Positions 43,923 to 53,203 of a stretch of 64,000 nt of DNA are shown here, in pieces. A program made the translations under genes and the position numbers. Location: assembly GCA_964578605.1 (NCBI GenBank), contig CAZODO010000007.1, positions 1-64,000 of the forward strand, in the 5' to 3' direction. The notes beneath the pieces were generated by a model. That model saw nothing but the letters and a program-made list of their open reading frames with translations. It was not told the DNA's origin and searched no databases. The number at the start of each line of letters is the position of its first letter. Position 1 is the stretch's first letter. The stretch comes from JAXMHN01 sp964578605. GTDB lineage: Bacteria > Verrucomicrobiota > Verrucomicrobiia > Limisphaerales > SIBE01.

Positions 43923-44002
43923 GTTTCTAAAGTCGATCGGAGTGGTTGTGCGGCCAGGTGATCGGAGCGTCAGGGCGATCCTCCGGAAGCTTCGCTTGGA
44001 TC

Positions 44003-44015
44003 GCGGATGATCCGC
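44003..44015. promoter_or_regulatory. 6-1-6 palindrome upstream of the pyruvate:ferredoxin oxidoreductase gene
   Basis: GCGGAT-G-ATCCGC lies 81-93 bp before the nifJ start codon, nested in a wider GGATC-N6-GATCC repeat. It could be an operator; no promoter hexamers are clear around it. Confidence 0.3.
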
Positions 44016-44197
44016 CAGCAAGCAAAAAACGGGCTCTGGCTGCCCAAGCGTGAAGCTTCGCCTAACATCCTGTAACCTTTCGCAGACAGCGTAAAGCAGG
44101 CGGGCTCTTGCGCCCTCTCCTTTTTTGGCAAATCAACACCTTCCGTTGGCATGCGACATCCCCTGCAGGCCAACCGCGGACAAGCCCTTGGCCCTCG

Positions 44198-44440
44198 TCA
44201 ACCCGCCGCGGTCCGCAACGCATCCGGGTCTTCGGCATGCATCTCCACAAACCCGCATTCGGCGCAGACCCAGGCCTTCATCCCGGTGGATTGCCGGCCT
44301 TTGAAAAGGAACGCTTCCGGGCTGCGATAGGTGGCCAACTGCGCGGTGTGCGCGGCGTTTCCATGGCCGAGATCCAAGGGCTGCACGCCCGTGATGATAT
44401 CGGTTGACTGGCATTTGGGGCAGCGATGACTCCGTTTCAT
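44198..44440 (-). CDS. small zinc-ribbon protein
   Basis: An 80-aa protein with two CxxC knuckles, CPKC (residues 8-11) and CAEC (59-62), at the spacing of a zinc ribbon that could bind one zinc. Between them is a basic stretch (LATYRSPEAFLFKGRQST). It has no signal peptide or other domain. Such small ribbons may bind nucleic acid or help folding; nothing here decides. It precedes nifJ on the same strand, but 275 bp separate them. Confidence 0.65.
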   Translation of the reverse strand: MKRSHRCPKCQSTDIITGVQPLDLGHGNAAHTAQLATYRSPEAFLFKGRQSTGMKAWVCAECGFVEMHAEDPDALRTAAG

Positions 44441-44721
44441 GCAATGGAAGGGTTTGCGTCGTTAGGCCTCCAGCGAAGCACATTCGGGCCGGGCAATCGA
44501 TTACGCCTTGTCCAACACTTTGTAAGGGACAAACTCAATGGCTGAACGATCTCACGCGAAAGAGAACCCGTGTTACACTGAACACAACAAAGAACCGGAA
44601 CCCCGATCGACGAAACCGCCATTTGCATTCGGGCAGGTGCGGGTTTAGAACTGATCAGGCTTCAGCCGATGGACGGTTCGAGACCTTGCTGTAGGCGTGG
44701 GGAACTTCAAAGGAGCTGCAC

Positions 44722-45297
44722 ATGACAAAGATCGCGGTGATTATCGGGAGCACCCGTCCGGGGCGCGTTGGCGGATCGGTGGCGCGCTGGGCGTATGAGA
44801 TCGCCCGGAAACGGAACGATGCCGAATTCGAACTGGTGGACATCCAGGAATTCAACCTGCCGTTGCTGGACGAGCCGGTGCCGCCCTCCATGGGCCAGTA
44901 TTCCAAACCTCACACGAAAGCCTGGGCCGCCAAGATCGAATCGTTCGACGGGTTTCTTTTTGTCACACCGGAGTACAACCACGGCCCTTCGGGAGCCCTC
45001 AAGAACGCCTTGGACTTCCTTTATCGCGAGTGGAACAACAAGGCGGCTGGTTTTGTGGGCTACGGAAGCGCGGGCGGCACGCGGTCGGTCGAGCAATTGA
45101 GGCTCGTCATGGGCGAACTGCAGATTGCGGACGTCCGGAACCAGGTGATGCTCTCGCTTTACGAAGACTTCGAGAACTTCACCGTGTTCAAGCCGCGCCC
45201 GCGCCACGAGAAATCGCTTCAGGGTGTGCTGGATCAACTCATCGCCTGGGCGGGTGCCTTGCGGAGTGTGCGGACCGGCGCGGGCGCCACGAAGTGA
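44722..45297 (+). CDS. NADPH-dependent FMN reductase family protein
   Basis: A 191-aa flavodoxin-like oxidoreductase. The FMN phosphate loop is GSTRPGRVG (residues 10-18) and the family signature is FVTPEYNHGPSGALKNALDFLY, which binds the isoalloxazine ring. Members reduce FMN, quinones, azo compounds or chromate with NAD(P)H in the cytosol. A good Shine-Dalgarno (AGGAG, 7 nt before the ATG) fixes the start. It is a single gene between convergent and divergent neighbours, so the physiological substrate cannot be inferred; quinone or xenobiotic reduction is the usual guess. Confidence 0.88.
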   Translation: MTKIAVIIGSTRPGRVGGSVARWAYEIARKRNDAEFELVDIQEFNLPLLDEPVPPSMGQYSKPHTKAWAAKIESFDGFLFVTPEYNHGPSGALKNALDFLYREWNNKAAGFVGYGSAGGTRSVEQLRLVMGELQIADVRNQVMLSLYEDFENFTVFKPRPRHEKSLQGVLDQLIAWAGALRSVRTGAGATK

Positions 45298-45340
45298 GTT
45301 GTGGGCACCGCTGGTTCACAGGCTGCGCACAAGCTCGCGG

Positions 45341-48238
45341 TTAGCGGGCCCATTGGCGCGCCATTTCCGCGGTCAGTTCCGTGGTCGGATTGAACTGATC
45401 ACCAGCGGCGTACCGCAGCAGACTTTGGCGGAATTGGCGAACCACGGGGTTCGCCGCTTCGGGGGCTTCGAGATCGATGCTGCACACGAGCAAACGCCCG
45501 GCGCCGATTTTCGCCTCAACGACCAAGCCCAGCTTGCGCGCGGTGAACCAGTCATCGATAACCTGGACCACCGGCCGCAGCGTTCCGGGGAGATCATCCA
45601 GGATCAGGGGGCCTGCGCGGGTGATCAGGTACCACCATTGCCAGTTGCTGTGGCTGTCGGTCGGGAAGCCCTCGAAGAGCGGATGCTCCGGATCGCAAAG
45701 AACGCCGAGCGTGTGCGGGGCCTGGCGGCGGGTCCAGGCGGTGTTCCAAAAGATGCTCGAAAAGCCGAGCTCGATCTTGCCAAGCTTGTGATCCGGGGCC
45801 ACGCGACCTGGTGGGAGGAGCCAGACGACCTTTCCGCCAGCCTTGAGTGTTTCCAGAATGCCGTCATTCAGGTCGCGGGTGACGGTGATTCCCTGGGGCA
45901 CGGACGCATCGGCTTGGGAAGGGTAAACCCAGAGGTCCCAGTCGTTTTCGCAAAGCATCTGTTCGCCTTTGGCATCCTGGGCGATCCCCAACACGAGTTT
46001 GTACCGGGCCGGGACGGGCAGGTCACCGAAGATGGCACGCATTTCCCCTAGCCGGATCCCGTTGCCGAGCGGCACATCCTTTCGTCCACCGTCGCCGCGC
46101 AGGTGCGTGCGGCCATCGTCACCCACCAGCTTGAACACCGGCCAGATGTCGCGCAGGGGCTCCGGCCCGAAATGGGCAACTTCGAACGGGATGATGGCTT
46201 CTTCGTCCTGGGTAAAGACGCGCTTTCCCAGCCGGGCAAGAGGCACTGTTGGACCACAGAAACGGCTGAATTCTGCAGGGGAAATGTAGCCCTTCTCTTC
46301 CCAGAACGGATCGAGCACGCCGACCAGCGCTGTGCCTTGCCCGGGGAAATCGTGCAGGTCGAGGAGTTGGAATCCCCCCATGCCAGGCGTGCGCAACGCC
46401 GACTCGATGTCCTCCTTGTAACAGAGAGCCTGGAGCTTGCCGGAAGCGTAGAGGAACGCGGCGGCCTGGCCGGCCATTCCCTTGGCCGCCAGGGTGTCGC
46501 GGAAGATCTCGAAGTTCCTCGGTTTGAGATAGCCCGTGTACTTGGCGATCTCGTCGAAGTTTGGGTAAACGCACCACTGCCCGATTTCATGGCTGACCGC
46601 GGGCACGGGCTGGCTCGAAACGTATTGCCGGTAATCGGTGCGGGTTTCGGGCGGCTGCGCGTTGATGCGGCTTTTCAACCCGCCGCCCCAGGCCTGGATG
46701 CGCGGGTCGGGTGTGACATGGAACTCGTTCTCCGGCAGCATCGGCCAGCCCGCGCCACTGCTATAAAGCCGCCGTGAATCCGCGGCCTTCTGGTGGTTGA
46801 CCCATTTGGCGAGGAACTCCCGGTGCCGATCGCCGCCCGGTTCGTTCCCGTAAAGCAGCATCACGAACGAAGGGTGGTTTCCGTAGGAGCGCAGGATCCG
46901 CGCCGCTTCGGCGTAGATCCAGGCGTCCACCGGTTTGCCATCGCCCAGTGTGGTCGATGCGTTCGCCCAGGAAGCGCATTCGACATGCAGATACATGCCC
47001 AATTCGTCCGCGGCATCGAACGCAGCCTCGGGAGGGCACCACGAATGGAACCGGAGGTTGTTAAGCCCATGCGCCTTGGCCATCCGGATGATTCGCCGCC
47101 ATTCGTTGAGCTCGGTGGGCGGATGCCCGGTCTTGGGGAAGATGCAGCACTCGAGCGTGCCGCGGAGGAAGGTCTTCTTGCCGTTGATGACAAACTCCGT
47201 CCCCTGCACACCGAACGTGCGGAAGCCAAAGCGGACCGTGCGACGGTCGTGGGTGTTTGCCGCGGATTCCAGGATGGCTTCGGCCAGGTAAAGATGCGGC
47301 GCGAACTCGTCCCAGCACTGGGCATCCCGCACCGGCACGGTGCATCCGAACGTGCCACCGTCCGCCTGCCAAGACACTTGGATGGTGGTGGAACCGATGG
47401 GCGGCGGATTGCCTTGCGAGGCCCGCTCTGGACGGACCGCAATGACCAGCTTTCCCTGGCCCTGCGAACCGGTGCCATTCCCAATCCGCCCTCGGACCGT
47501 GACAGAGCCCGCAGTGGAATCCGGATAGACCTGAACGTTGTCAATCCAGACGGGCGGTGTGGCGCGCAGGTGGAGAGCGCCCACGATCCCGTTCCAATTC
47601 CCCTGCGTATGATCCGATACGCTGTGGGAATCTCGCCCGACATCGACGACGAGCCGGTTATCGACGCGCACGGTAAGCGTGTGCCCGCCGGGCGACGGCG
47701 AACCCAGGTCAAACTCGTGAGGCGTGGACAGGCTGTCGTTGGAACCGATGGAACGGTCGTCCAGCCACACTCGTGTCTCCCAGTGCGGCCGCTCCAGGTG
47801 CAAAACGATGCGGCACCCTTTCCAGACTTCCGGGATGTCAACCTCGCGCTGGAACCAGGCGGCTCCGGCGTAGTACTTAGTGGGTTGGAGCCAGAATGGC
47901 ACCTTGATGTTTCCCGGTTCGCGGTAAGGCCTGTACTCCGGCGCGGTGAAGAACGAACGGTCAATGATGCTGCCGGTCCACGGGGTGCCCAAAGTGATGT
48001 CGTCGCCAATCCCCTGGGCGGACAGAACCCCCGGAAGCCACACCTCTCCGCCCAAACGCCGCTCAAACCAGCGCCCTTCAATCCCGGCATCCTCGCGATC
48101 AAGCGCAAACCGCCAACTCCCGGCGAGCGGCTGGGTGTGGAAATTCTCGGAGGCCAGGCCAACCGTGGCTGAGCAAAGGAGCCCGGCCAGCAACAGGCGC
48201 AAGCCGCGAAGATTCGGAAGAGGCATGGTTCTGGGCAT
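45341..48238 (-). CDS. glycoside hydrolase family 2 protein
   Basis: This 965-aa exported enzyme (signal peptide about residues 1-29) has the GH2 order: sugar-binding jelly roll (about 35-225, with AAWFQREVDIPEVWKGCRI), Ig-like domain (230-345) and TIM barrel (345-600). The acid/base Glu466 lies in LLYGNEPGGD and the likely nucleophile Glu551 in SHEIGQWCVYPN. A C-terminal beta-rich region of about 350 residues follows. GH2 covers beta-galactosidases, beta-mannosidases and beta-glucuronidases. The heparinase and Gfo/Idh genes beside it suggest a uronic-acid or modified-sugar substrate, but activity cannot be assigned from sequence. Confidence 0.87.
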   Translation of the reverse strand: MPRTMPLPNLRGLRLLLAGLLCSATVGLASENFHTQPLAGSWRFALDREDAGIEGRWFERRLGGEVWLPGVLSAQGIGDDITLGTPWTGSIIDRSFFTAPEYRPYREPGNIKVPFWLQPTKYYAGAAWFQREVDIPEVWKGCRIVLHLERPHWETRVWLDDRSIGSNDSLSTPHEFDLGSPSPGGHTLTVRVDNRLVVDVGRDSHSVSDHTQGNWNGIVGALHLRATPPVWIDNVQVYPDSTAGSVTVRGRIGNGTGSQGQGKLVIAVRPERASQGNPPPIGSTTIQVSWQADGGTFGCTVPVRDAQCWDEFAPHLYLAEAILESAANTHDRRTVRFGFRTFGVQGTEFVINGKKTFLRGTLECCIFPKTGHPPTELNEWRRIIRMAKAHGLNNLRFHSWCPPEAAFDAADELGMYLHVECASWANASTTLGDGKPVDAWIYAEAARILRSYGNHPSFVMLLYGNEPGGDRHREFLAKWVNHQKAADSRRLYSSGAGWPMLPENEFHVTPDPRIQAWGGGLKSRINAQPPETRTDYRQYVSSQPVPAVSHEIGQWCVYPNFDEIAKYTGYLKPRNFEIFRDTLAAKGMAGQAAAFLYASGKLQALCYKEDIESALRTPGMGGFQLLDLHDFPGQGTALVGVLDPFWEEKGYISPAEFSRFCGPTVPLARLGKRVFTQDEEAIIPFEVAHFGPEPLRDIWPVFKLVGDDGRTHLRGDGGRKDVPLGNGIRLGEMRAIFGDLPVPARYKLVLGIAQDAKGEQMLCENDWDLWVYPSQADASVPQGITVTRDLNDGILETLKAGGKVVWLLPPGRVAPDHKLGKIELGFSSIFWNTAWTRRQAPHTLGVLCDPEHPLFEGFPTDSHSNWQWWYLITRAGPLILDDLPGTLRPVVQVIDDWFTARKLGLVVEAKIGAGRLLVCSIDLEAPEAANPVVRQFRQSLLRYAAGDQFNPTTELTAEMARQWAR

Positions 48239-48328
48239 GCCTCGATGCTACCGGCGGCCGGTCGAAAGGGAATCGGAATTTATCGGCACCAGCCCTTGAC
48301 CATCGCCGCTAGCGTGGTTCCAAGGGCC

Positions 48329-50338
48329 TTAATCCCGGACGATTCGCAATCGCCAGGTGTCCGTCAACGTCGGAGTGTGGGGGTGAAAGACCAAGCGGTT
48401 CAACTGGGCGCCCCATGATCGGGCGAGCCGGGCGTCATCGAGTTGTATCCGCTCCACGCTCACCCTCAGCTTCGATGCGTCGAACTCCAAGCGCAGACCC
48501 AACTGCGGCCGGCGGGAGTCGCGCGGCGAAAAGATAACTCGACCTGCCTCAGGCGCGGCGTCCAGCGGCGTCACGAAGTTCAACGTGGTTTCGCCTGTAA
48601 CCTCGCTCAGTTCGAATTCCTCGATCAACTCGATGTTCCGGCCGCGGTTCAGGCGGACGGTGCGGGTCCACGATTTCACCTTCGCGGCAGCGGGATAGGC
48701 CGGCGCAATGTCCATCTTAAGTTCGGCAAGGGATGCGTTCGTCTCGCACCGGACATCTCGGGTGGCGAACTGCCGCCCGGCACTCTGCATCACGCCGTTG
48801 ATCGTGGGCGCGTTGTGGAACGCGGACTGGAATGCCCAGTGGTCGTAGCGCTTCGAACTGAACGTCTGCGCGGTGTAGGTCGGAGCGCCAGCGTCCACAA
48901 ACACCGGCTGGCCATCGGCGAAAACCAGGATATTGCCGACGTCATTATGGTTGTGGCTTTGCGCGTTGTGCCCGCCCCAAGCGGCCAGGTAAAACCCTTC
49001 GCTGGACCCGGGCTTGGACCGCGAGGTCATGAGCTCCAAGTCCTCGCTACCCAGCCAGACATCACGCAGCGCCGCCCGTGGTGCTGACGCGGACGCCAGG
49101 ATGTCGCCGGCGTTGAAGACGGCATAGATCTGCCGTCCCAGAAACCTGCTGCCCAGGATCGATTCGACGGTTGCGCCATGCGCGGCCAGCCACGCGAAAT
49201 TCGGGTCTCCAATACCCTTGCCGTAGCGATAGACCAGGCTGTGCTCCGGATCGAATTGGGCGGGGCAATCGCCAATGGGCACGAAATAATCGCCGTCGAT
49301 ATGGGCGCGGTAAATGAACCGTCCGATCTCCTGGACAAGCGGTTCGCCGAAGACATCAAGTTTGCCGCCCGTGGCGCTGTGCAGCACTTCCAGGCAGTCA
49401 AGCAGGCTGCCTCCCGCCCGGCCCCAATACCCAGGACCTTCGTCGCAACTGCCGTCTGCGGGATGAAACCTCAGGAACCCATCGAGACTGCGCAGCATCT
49501 TGTGCACGATCTGCACCCGGCGATCCGCATCCGGTTCCTGCAACAGGGCCGTGGTCAACATGCTCGCAGCAATCCAGGGCGTCCAATTGTTAGGGCGCCG
49601 GTCCGGGCTGGTGACGTTCAGCGCCATCCAACCAAAATCATCCCGCTCCAGGACAGGCGTCAGAATGCGCCGCTGGAGTTCAATCCCCGCGCGGCGCGGC
49701 ACTTGGGGCGAAACGCGCTCCAACTCCGATCCCAGCAGGGAAAGGCTCCAACTGACCGTCACCGCGCTTTCGCCGGCGAACAGATCCACGATTGGCTCCG
49801 TGATATCGGGCAGGCCCACCCGCGCTTTCTGGACCCCCACATGCGCTGGCAGGCACCAGGTGGATTCTTCGCAGATGGACCAGAGTGCATTCGCGGCCGC
49901 GTCGAGGAACCGTCCTTTGCCTTCGACGCACTCCGCCAAGACGAGGTTCTGCAGTTGGGCTCGGCGTTCAAAATAGACGCGCTCAAACTCCGAACGGTTG
50001 CCCGTCCGGGCGTATCCCAGGTAGAGCGTCGCCGGCAGCGGCGGAAGCGGTTTTTGCAGGGCTTCTTCTCCAAGGCGAACCAAATGGGCGGCGACCTCTT
50101 CCGGCAACGCCTTCCAAGCTTCCCGTTCCTTGAAGGCAGGGAAGGGGTGCCACGCATCGCGCAGGAGGAGGATTGTCCTCAGCTTCTCGACCGGGAACGA
50201 ATGAGCCAACGACAGGCTGTTGGTCTCGTGCGATGCGGCTGCGAGGTTGCCCGGAACACTGGCCATCCACACCAAAGCAAGGCCGGCCGCCGCCGCCATC
50301 CAACTCCCAGACCCGGCGAAATTTCTCGGTTTCATCAT
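48329..50338 (-). CDS. heparinase II/III-family polysaccharide lyase
   Basis: A 669-aa exported protein (signal peptide about residues 14-35). The N-terminal (alpha/alpha)6 toroid is seen in SDRRPNNWTPWIAASMLTTALLQ and DEGPGYWGRAGGSLLDCLEVLH. The C-terminal beta-sheet domain carries the typical NAQSHNHNDVGNILVFADGQ, which holds the metal/active-site histidines. These enzymes cleave uronic-acid-containing polysaccharides such as heparin, alginate or ulvan-like chains by beta-elimination, usually in the periplasm. The start overlaps the Gfo/Idh stop by 4 nt (ATGA at 50335), so the oxidoreductase and lyase are made together. The exact polymer is unknown. Confidence 0.87.
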   Translation of the reverse strand: MMKPRNFAGSGSWMAAAAGLALVWMASVPGNLAAASHETNSLSLAHSFPVEKLRTILLLRDAWHPFPAFKEREAWKALPEEVAAHLVRLGEEALQKPLPPLPATLYLGYARTGNRSEFERVYFERRAQLQNLVLAECVEGKGRFLDAAANALWSICEESTWCLPAHVGVQKARVGLPDITEPIVDLFAGESAVTVSWSLSLLGSELERVSPQVPRRAGIELQRRILTPVLERDDFGWMALNVTSPDRRPNNWTPWIAASMLTTALLQEPDADRRVQIVHKMLRSLDGFLRFHPADGSCDEGPGYWGRAGGSLLDCLEVLHSATGGKLDVFGEPLVQEIGRFIYRAHIDGDYFVPIGDCPAQFDPEHSLVYRYGKGIGDPNFAWLAAHGATVESILGSRFLGRQIYAVFNAGDILASASAPRAALRDVWLGSEDLELMTSRSKPGSSEGFYLAAWGGHNAQSHNHNDVGNILVFADGQPVFVDAGAPTYTAQTFSSKRYDHWAFQSAFHNAPTINGVMQSAGRQFATRDVRCETNASLAELKMDIAPAYPAAAKVKSWTRTVRLNRGRNIELIEEFELSEVTGETTLNFVTPLDAAPEAGRVIFSPRDSRRPQLGLRLEFDASKLRVSVERIQLDDARLARSWGAQLNRLVFHPHTPTLTDTWRLRIVRD

Positions 50339-51624
50339 GCCTCAGGCAGTTCCCACGGTTTTCGGCAGGTGTAAGTGGTCTGCTTGGCTGCGTCCGCATC
50401 GCCAACGATCTTCTCCGCCGCTGGATCCCACTGCAATTTGCGCCCGGTCCGCATCGCAATATTCCCCAAGTGACACACGGTCGCAGTCCGATGTCCGATT
50501 GCCACATCGGCAATGGGGAGTTTGCGACTTTTGATGCAATCGAGCCAGTTCCGGTGATGGTTCTTGCTCTGGTAAAGGTGCACGTCGCTGTCCGCGAGCG
50601 GTTCGTCAAGGATCTCTTCCGGGGTCGATTGCAGCACGCCGCGGTTGACGTAAATCGAGCCTTTCTCGCCTTCGAACAAAGCGCCCATTTTATGGTCCTG
50701 GCCGCACGAAACGGTCACGCCATTGGCATACTTATAAGTGATCTCGCACCACTCGGGGACCTCATACCAATTCTCGGCGTGATAGCGCGCTTTGGTCTCG
50801 ATGGAGACCGGTCCGCTCTCGTCCATGCCAAGAGCCCACTGGGCGATGTCGAGGTGATGGGCACCCCAATTCGTCATTTGGCCCCCGGAATAATCCCAGA
50901 AGAACCGGAAGAGATAATGCACGCGCTTAACGTTGTACGGACGCCAGGGAGCCGGTCCGAGCCAGAAATCGTAATCCAGTTCCGCTGGCGGTTCCGAGTC
51001 GGCAACGGGCGGTCCGTCGAAATTGACCTTGGCAATGCCCACCCGGACGTTCTGGATGGCGCCCAATCGGCCGGAACGGACCAGTTCGCAGGCGAGTCTG
51101 AACTTGGGATCCGACCGCTGTTGGCTGCCGGTCTGCACAATCCGCTGGTAACGGCGGGCCGCTTTCACCATGGCCTGGCCTTCGGCGATCGTCAGGGTTA
51201 GGGGCTTCTCGCAATAAACATCTTTGCCAGCCTGGCACGCATGAATCGTGGGAAGGGCGTGCCAGTGATCCGGCGTGGCAATGAGGACCGCATCGACCGC
51301 CTTGTCTTCGAGCATCTGGCGGTAATCCTTGTAGGCGGCGCACTTTCGCCCGGTGGCTTTTTCGACCCGCTCCTTTGTCTTTCCCAGGTGAGCCGAGTCC
51401 ACGTCGCATACCGCGACCGCGTTCTTCATCAGGGCGCCAAGGTTGCTGTTGCCCTGGCCGCCGACCCCAATGAATCCGATGCCGATGAAATCACTTGGGT
51501 TCTCGCCTGTGGCAGCGCGGGTGCGGTTGAGAAAGAGGCTCGGGCCTGCCAAACCGCTCCCGAGCATGGTCAGCGAAGAAGTCCGTAAAAACCGGCGCCG
51601 GTTGACGCGAATCGAGTGAGACAT
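50335..51624 (-). CDS. Gfo/Idh/MocA-family oxidoreductase with Tat signal
   Basis: This 429-aa protein has a twin-arginine signal (NRRRFLRTSSLTMLGSGLAG, residues 8-27), so it is exported folded with its cofactor. The Rossmann fold starts at IGIGFIGVGGQGNSN (NAD(P) loop), followed by DVDSAHLGKT and the catalytic-type phrase VYCEKPLTLTIAEGQAMV with the EKP motif. Members oxidise or dehydrate sugars and inositols. The longer upstream frame is not needed, because ATG 51624 opens the Tat signal. It is translationally coupled to the heparinase and presumably processes a product of the lyase or GH2 enzyme. This pairing is common in planctomycete and verrucomicrobial sugar clusters. Confidence 0.92.
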   Translation of the reverse strand: MSHSIRVNRRRFLRTSSLTMLGSGLAGPSLFLNRTRAATGENPSDFIGIGFIGVGGQGNSNLGALMKNAVAVCDVDSAHLGKTKERVEKATGRKCAAYKDYRQMLEDKAVDAVLIATPDHWHALPTIHACQAGKDVYCEKPLTLTIAEGQAMVKAARRYQRIVQTGSQQRSDPKFRLACELVRSGRLGAIQNVRVGIAKVNFDGPPVADSEPPAELDYDFWLGPAPWRPYNVKRVHYLFRFFWDYSGGQMTNWGAHHLDIAQWALGMDESGPVSIETKARYHAENWYEVPEWCEITYKYANGVTVSCGQDHKMGALFEGEKGSIYVNRGVLQSTPEEILDEPLADSDVHLYQSKNHHRNWLDCIKSRKLPIADVAIGHRTATVCHLGNIAMRTGRKLQWDPAAEKIVGDADAAKQTTYTCRKPWELPEA

Positions 51625-51761
51625 GCCCGCGTTATCCGAATTTGACGCGGGGTTGTCAATGCCAAGCCGTTCTTCGGAGCGCCGGTTTCGCCGTTCACCG
51701 CCGCCACGAGCAAGCCGCGCTTGAGACCGGTTGCAGGCGCTGCAAGCCCGTTCTCCGAACC

Positions 51762-52235
51762 TTACTTCCAGCCTTGCTCTGCGCGCACCTTGCGTTCGAA
51801 CTCGCGCGACCACGTGGGAAGGGCCTCCGCAAGGCGCGTGGCGCTCCGTGCCAATTTGACGAGGCGATCCTCGCGCAGCGTGAGGTCGTAAGCGTGACGC
51901 ATGAGATGCCGAAAGCCTTTCAGCTCACGAATGCACTCCAGTTCGGCTGAGGGAATGAACGCGGGGCGGATGCCAGCCAGATCCAGTGTCAACCTTTGCA
52001 GCAAGCGTTCGTGGTAATCGCCGCGTTTTTCGAAATGGTTCTCGAAGTCCTCGCAAATCCGCTCCAGCATTCGTTCCACCACGTTGTAGAATCGATTGAG
52101 CTCGTAGGCGCACGCTTCGAGGCGCCCGGGGAAGGTCTCTTCGAGCCGCTGCGAGGCTTTGGCAGCGGCATCTTGCGCCACAGCGGAGTCGGCGCGCAGT
52201 TCCGTGATGAGAACCCTCAGTCCCGCGGCGTCCAT
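51762..52235 (-). CDS. HEPN/HepT-like ribonuclease toxin
   Basis: A 157-aa all-helical HEPN protein. The catalytic RX4HXY motif is complete: Arg109, His114 and Tyr116 in FRHLMRHAYDL. In HepT/MntA systems this RNase is silenced when the partner nucleotidyltransferase AMPylates the motif tyrosine. The ATG at 52235 overlaps the preceding MNT gene by 19 nt, so the pair is tightly linked. The length is slightly above the usual 110-140 aa because of an extra N-terminal helix. The pair forms a toxin-antitoxin module; phage or plasmid defence is a possible role. There is no sign of an adjacent mobile element. Confidence 0.82.
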   Translation of the reverse strand: MDAAGLRVLITELRADSAVAQDAAAKASQRLEETFPGRLEACAYELNRFYNVVERMLERICEDFENHFEKRGDYHERLLQRLTLDLAGIRPAFIPSAELECIRELKGFRHLMRHAYDLTLREDRLVKLARSATRLAEALPTWSREFERKVRAEQGWK

Positions 52236-52549
52236 ATCTCTCCTTCCCTCCGGATCTTGGCGGCGAAGCGGCATTCGCCTAGCAAAATGACATCGGCCGG
52301 CCGCCCCAGTCGCTCCGCGAGCTGACCGGTTAATTGATAAACGCTCACGGCGGCAGGTTCATTCTCCAGGGCGATATCGACATCTGAATTCTCCGTGAAC
52401 CTCCCGGGTTTCGTCAGCGAGCCAAAGACGATGACCTGTTCCGAGGGGAGGAGTTCCCCCAACGCACTCGCCAGTTCCTCCCGTGTCCGCCGGCGCAATT
52501 GCTCGCGCCGGGCGCGCCTGTCGATCTCCATTTGTTCCAGCAACGTCAT
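52217..52549 (-). CDS. MNT-type nucleotidyltransferase antitoxin
   Basis: A 110-aa minimal nucleotidyltransferase. The active site is GS at 43-44 followed by DVD at 56-58 (metal ligands Asp56 and Asp58); the gap of 11 residues is one longer than the usual 10. In MntA/HepT pairs this enzyme adds AMP to the toxin's tyrosine. It is transcribed first, with the toxin gene behind it. The ATG at 52549 is chosen; 25 further in-frame codons upstream are possible but do not look conserved. Confidence 0.82.
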   Translation of the reverse strand: MTLLEQMEIDRRARREQLRRRTREELASALGELLPSEQVIVFGSLTKPGRFTENSDVDIALENEPAAVSVYQLTGQLAERLGRPADVILLGECRFAAKIRREGEIWTPRD

Positions 52550-52708
52550 GCTCGGATGCCCGACATCTTTCCTGGTGAGGTCGGGTCCCGGCGGCAGAAT
52601 ACTTGCCAGGCGGGCCAAAGGCAAACTCCTGGGACGCGGCCACGGATGGACCTGCTCCCCTCCGAGGCATCCGGGCCATCCGCGGTAAATGGAGGTGAAT
52701 CGATGTGG

Positions 52709-52855
52709 CTAAGGTTCGCTCACGGGGCGAACAACGGCGTCCAGCCACCGTTCCACGCTCCATTCGGCCTGCAGATCGTCCACCCGCGCGCGGATCAGCT
52801 TTCGGTTGCGCGGTGTAATAATAGCGAAGAACTCCTCAGGTTTCGCTCTGATCAC
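52709..52855 (-). CDS. possible 48-aa small protein upstream of the MNT/HEPN pair
   Basis: A GTG-started frame encodes 48 residues with a protein-like pattern (MIRAKPEEFFAIITPRNRK, DDLQAEWSVERWLDAVVRP). I do not recognise it. It is on the same strand as the antitoxin-toxin genes, ends 160 nt before the antitoxin, and follows an AT-rich promoter-like stretch. It could be a small regulator, a fragment of a longer lost gene or chance. Confidence 0.35.
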   Translation of the reverse strand: MIRAKPEEFFAIITPRNRKLIRARVDDLQAEWSVERWLDAVVRPVSEP

Positions 52856-53203
52856 GCACTGGACAGGCAGAGAACATTAGAAAGCTAAATGGTTAAGATA
52901 GGATTGCCATATTAATAGCATATAGCAACCATATAGCAACTATCTGGTAACCATAGATTATGTCTGAATCACGGAGATGTCGATGGAGAGAACGGTCAAA
53001 ATCTGCTTCGGCAAAAGGGTGAGCCGAATTTCCACTGTTTCCGAAGGTCTTGATCTTGCCCTCCTCCTTTTCAATTCTCTGCCCCGGATGCCGTGCGAAA
53101 GGGCGTGGGACTAACCAACGCTGGACTGGTCTGATCCTTCGGAACTTGAGGAAACGAGTTGCCGGATTGGCCTCTCGATGCATCATTGTTGCGAGCAGTG
53201 GAT
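52856..53203. other. AT-rich intergenic region with direct repeats
   Basis: A stretch at about 52880-52970 is far richer in A/T than the surroundings and contains two direct ATATAGCAAC repeats (about 52919 and 52932). It probably holds the promoter of the toxin-antitoxin unit on the minus strand. No convincing plus-strand element for the CotH gene is seen. Confidence 0.45.

Noticed and set aside
41580..43961. 793-codon antisense frame inside the pyruvate:ferredoxin oxidoreductase gene
   Set aside because: The opposite strand carries all motifs of a complete 1207-aa enzyme; the antisense reading is His/Arg-rich and unrecognisable.
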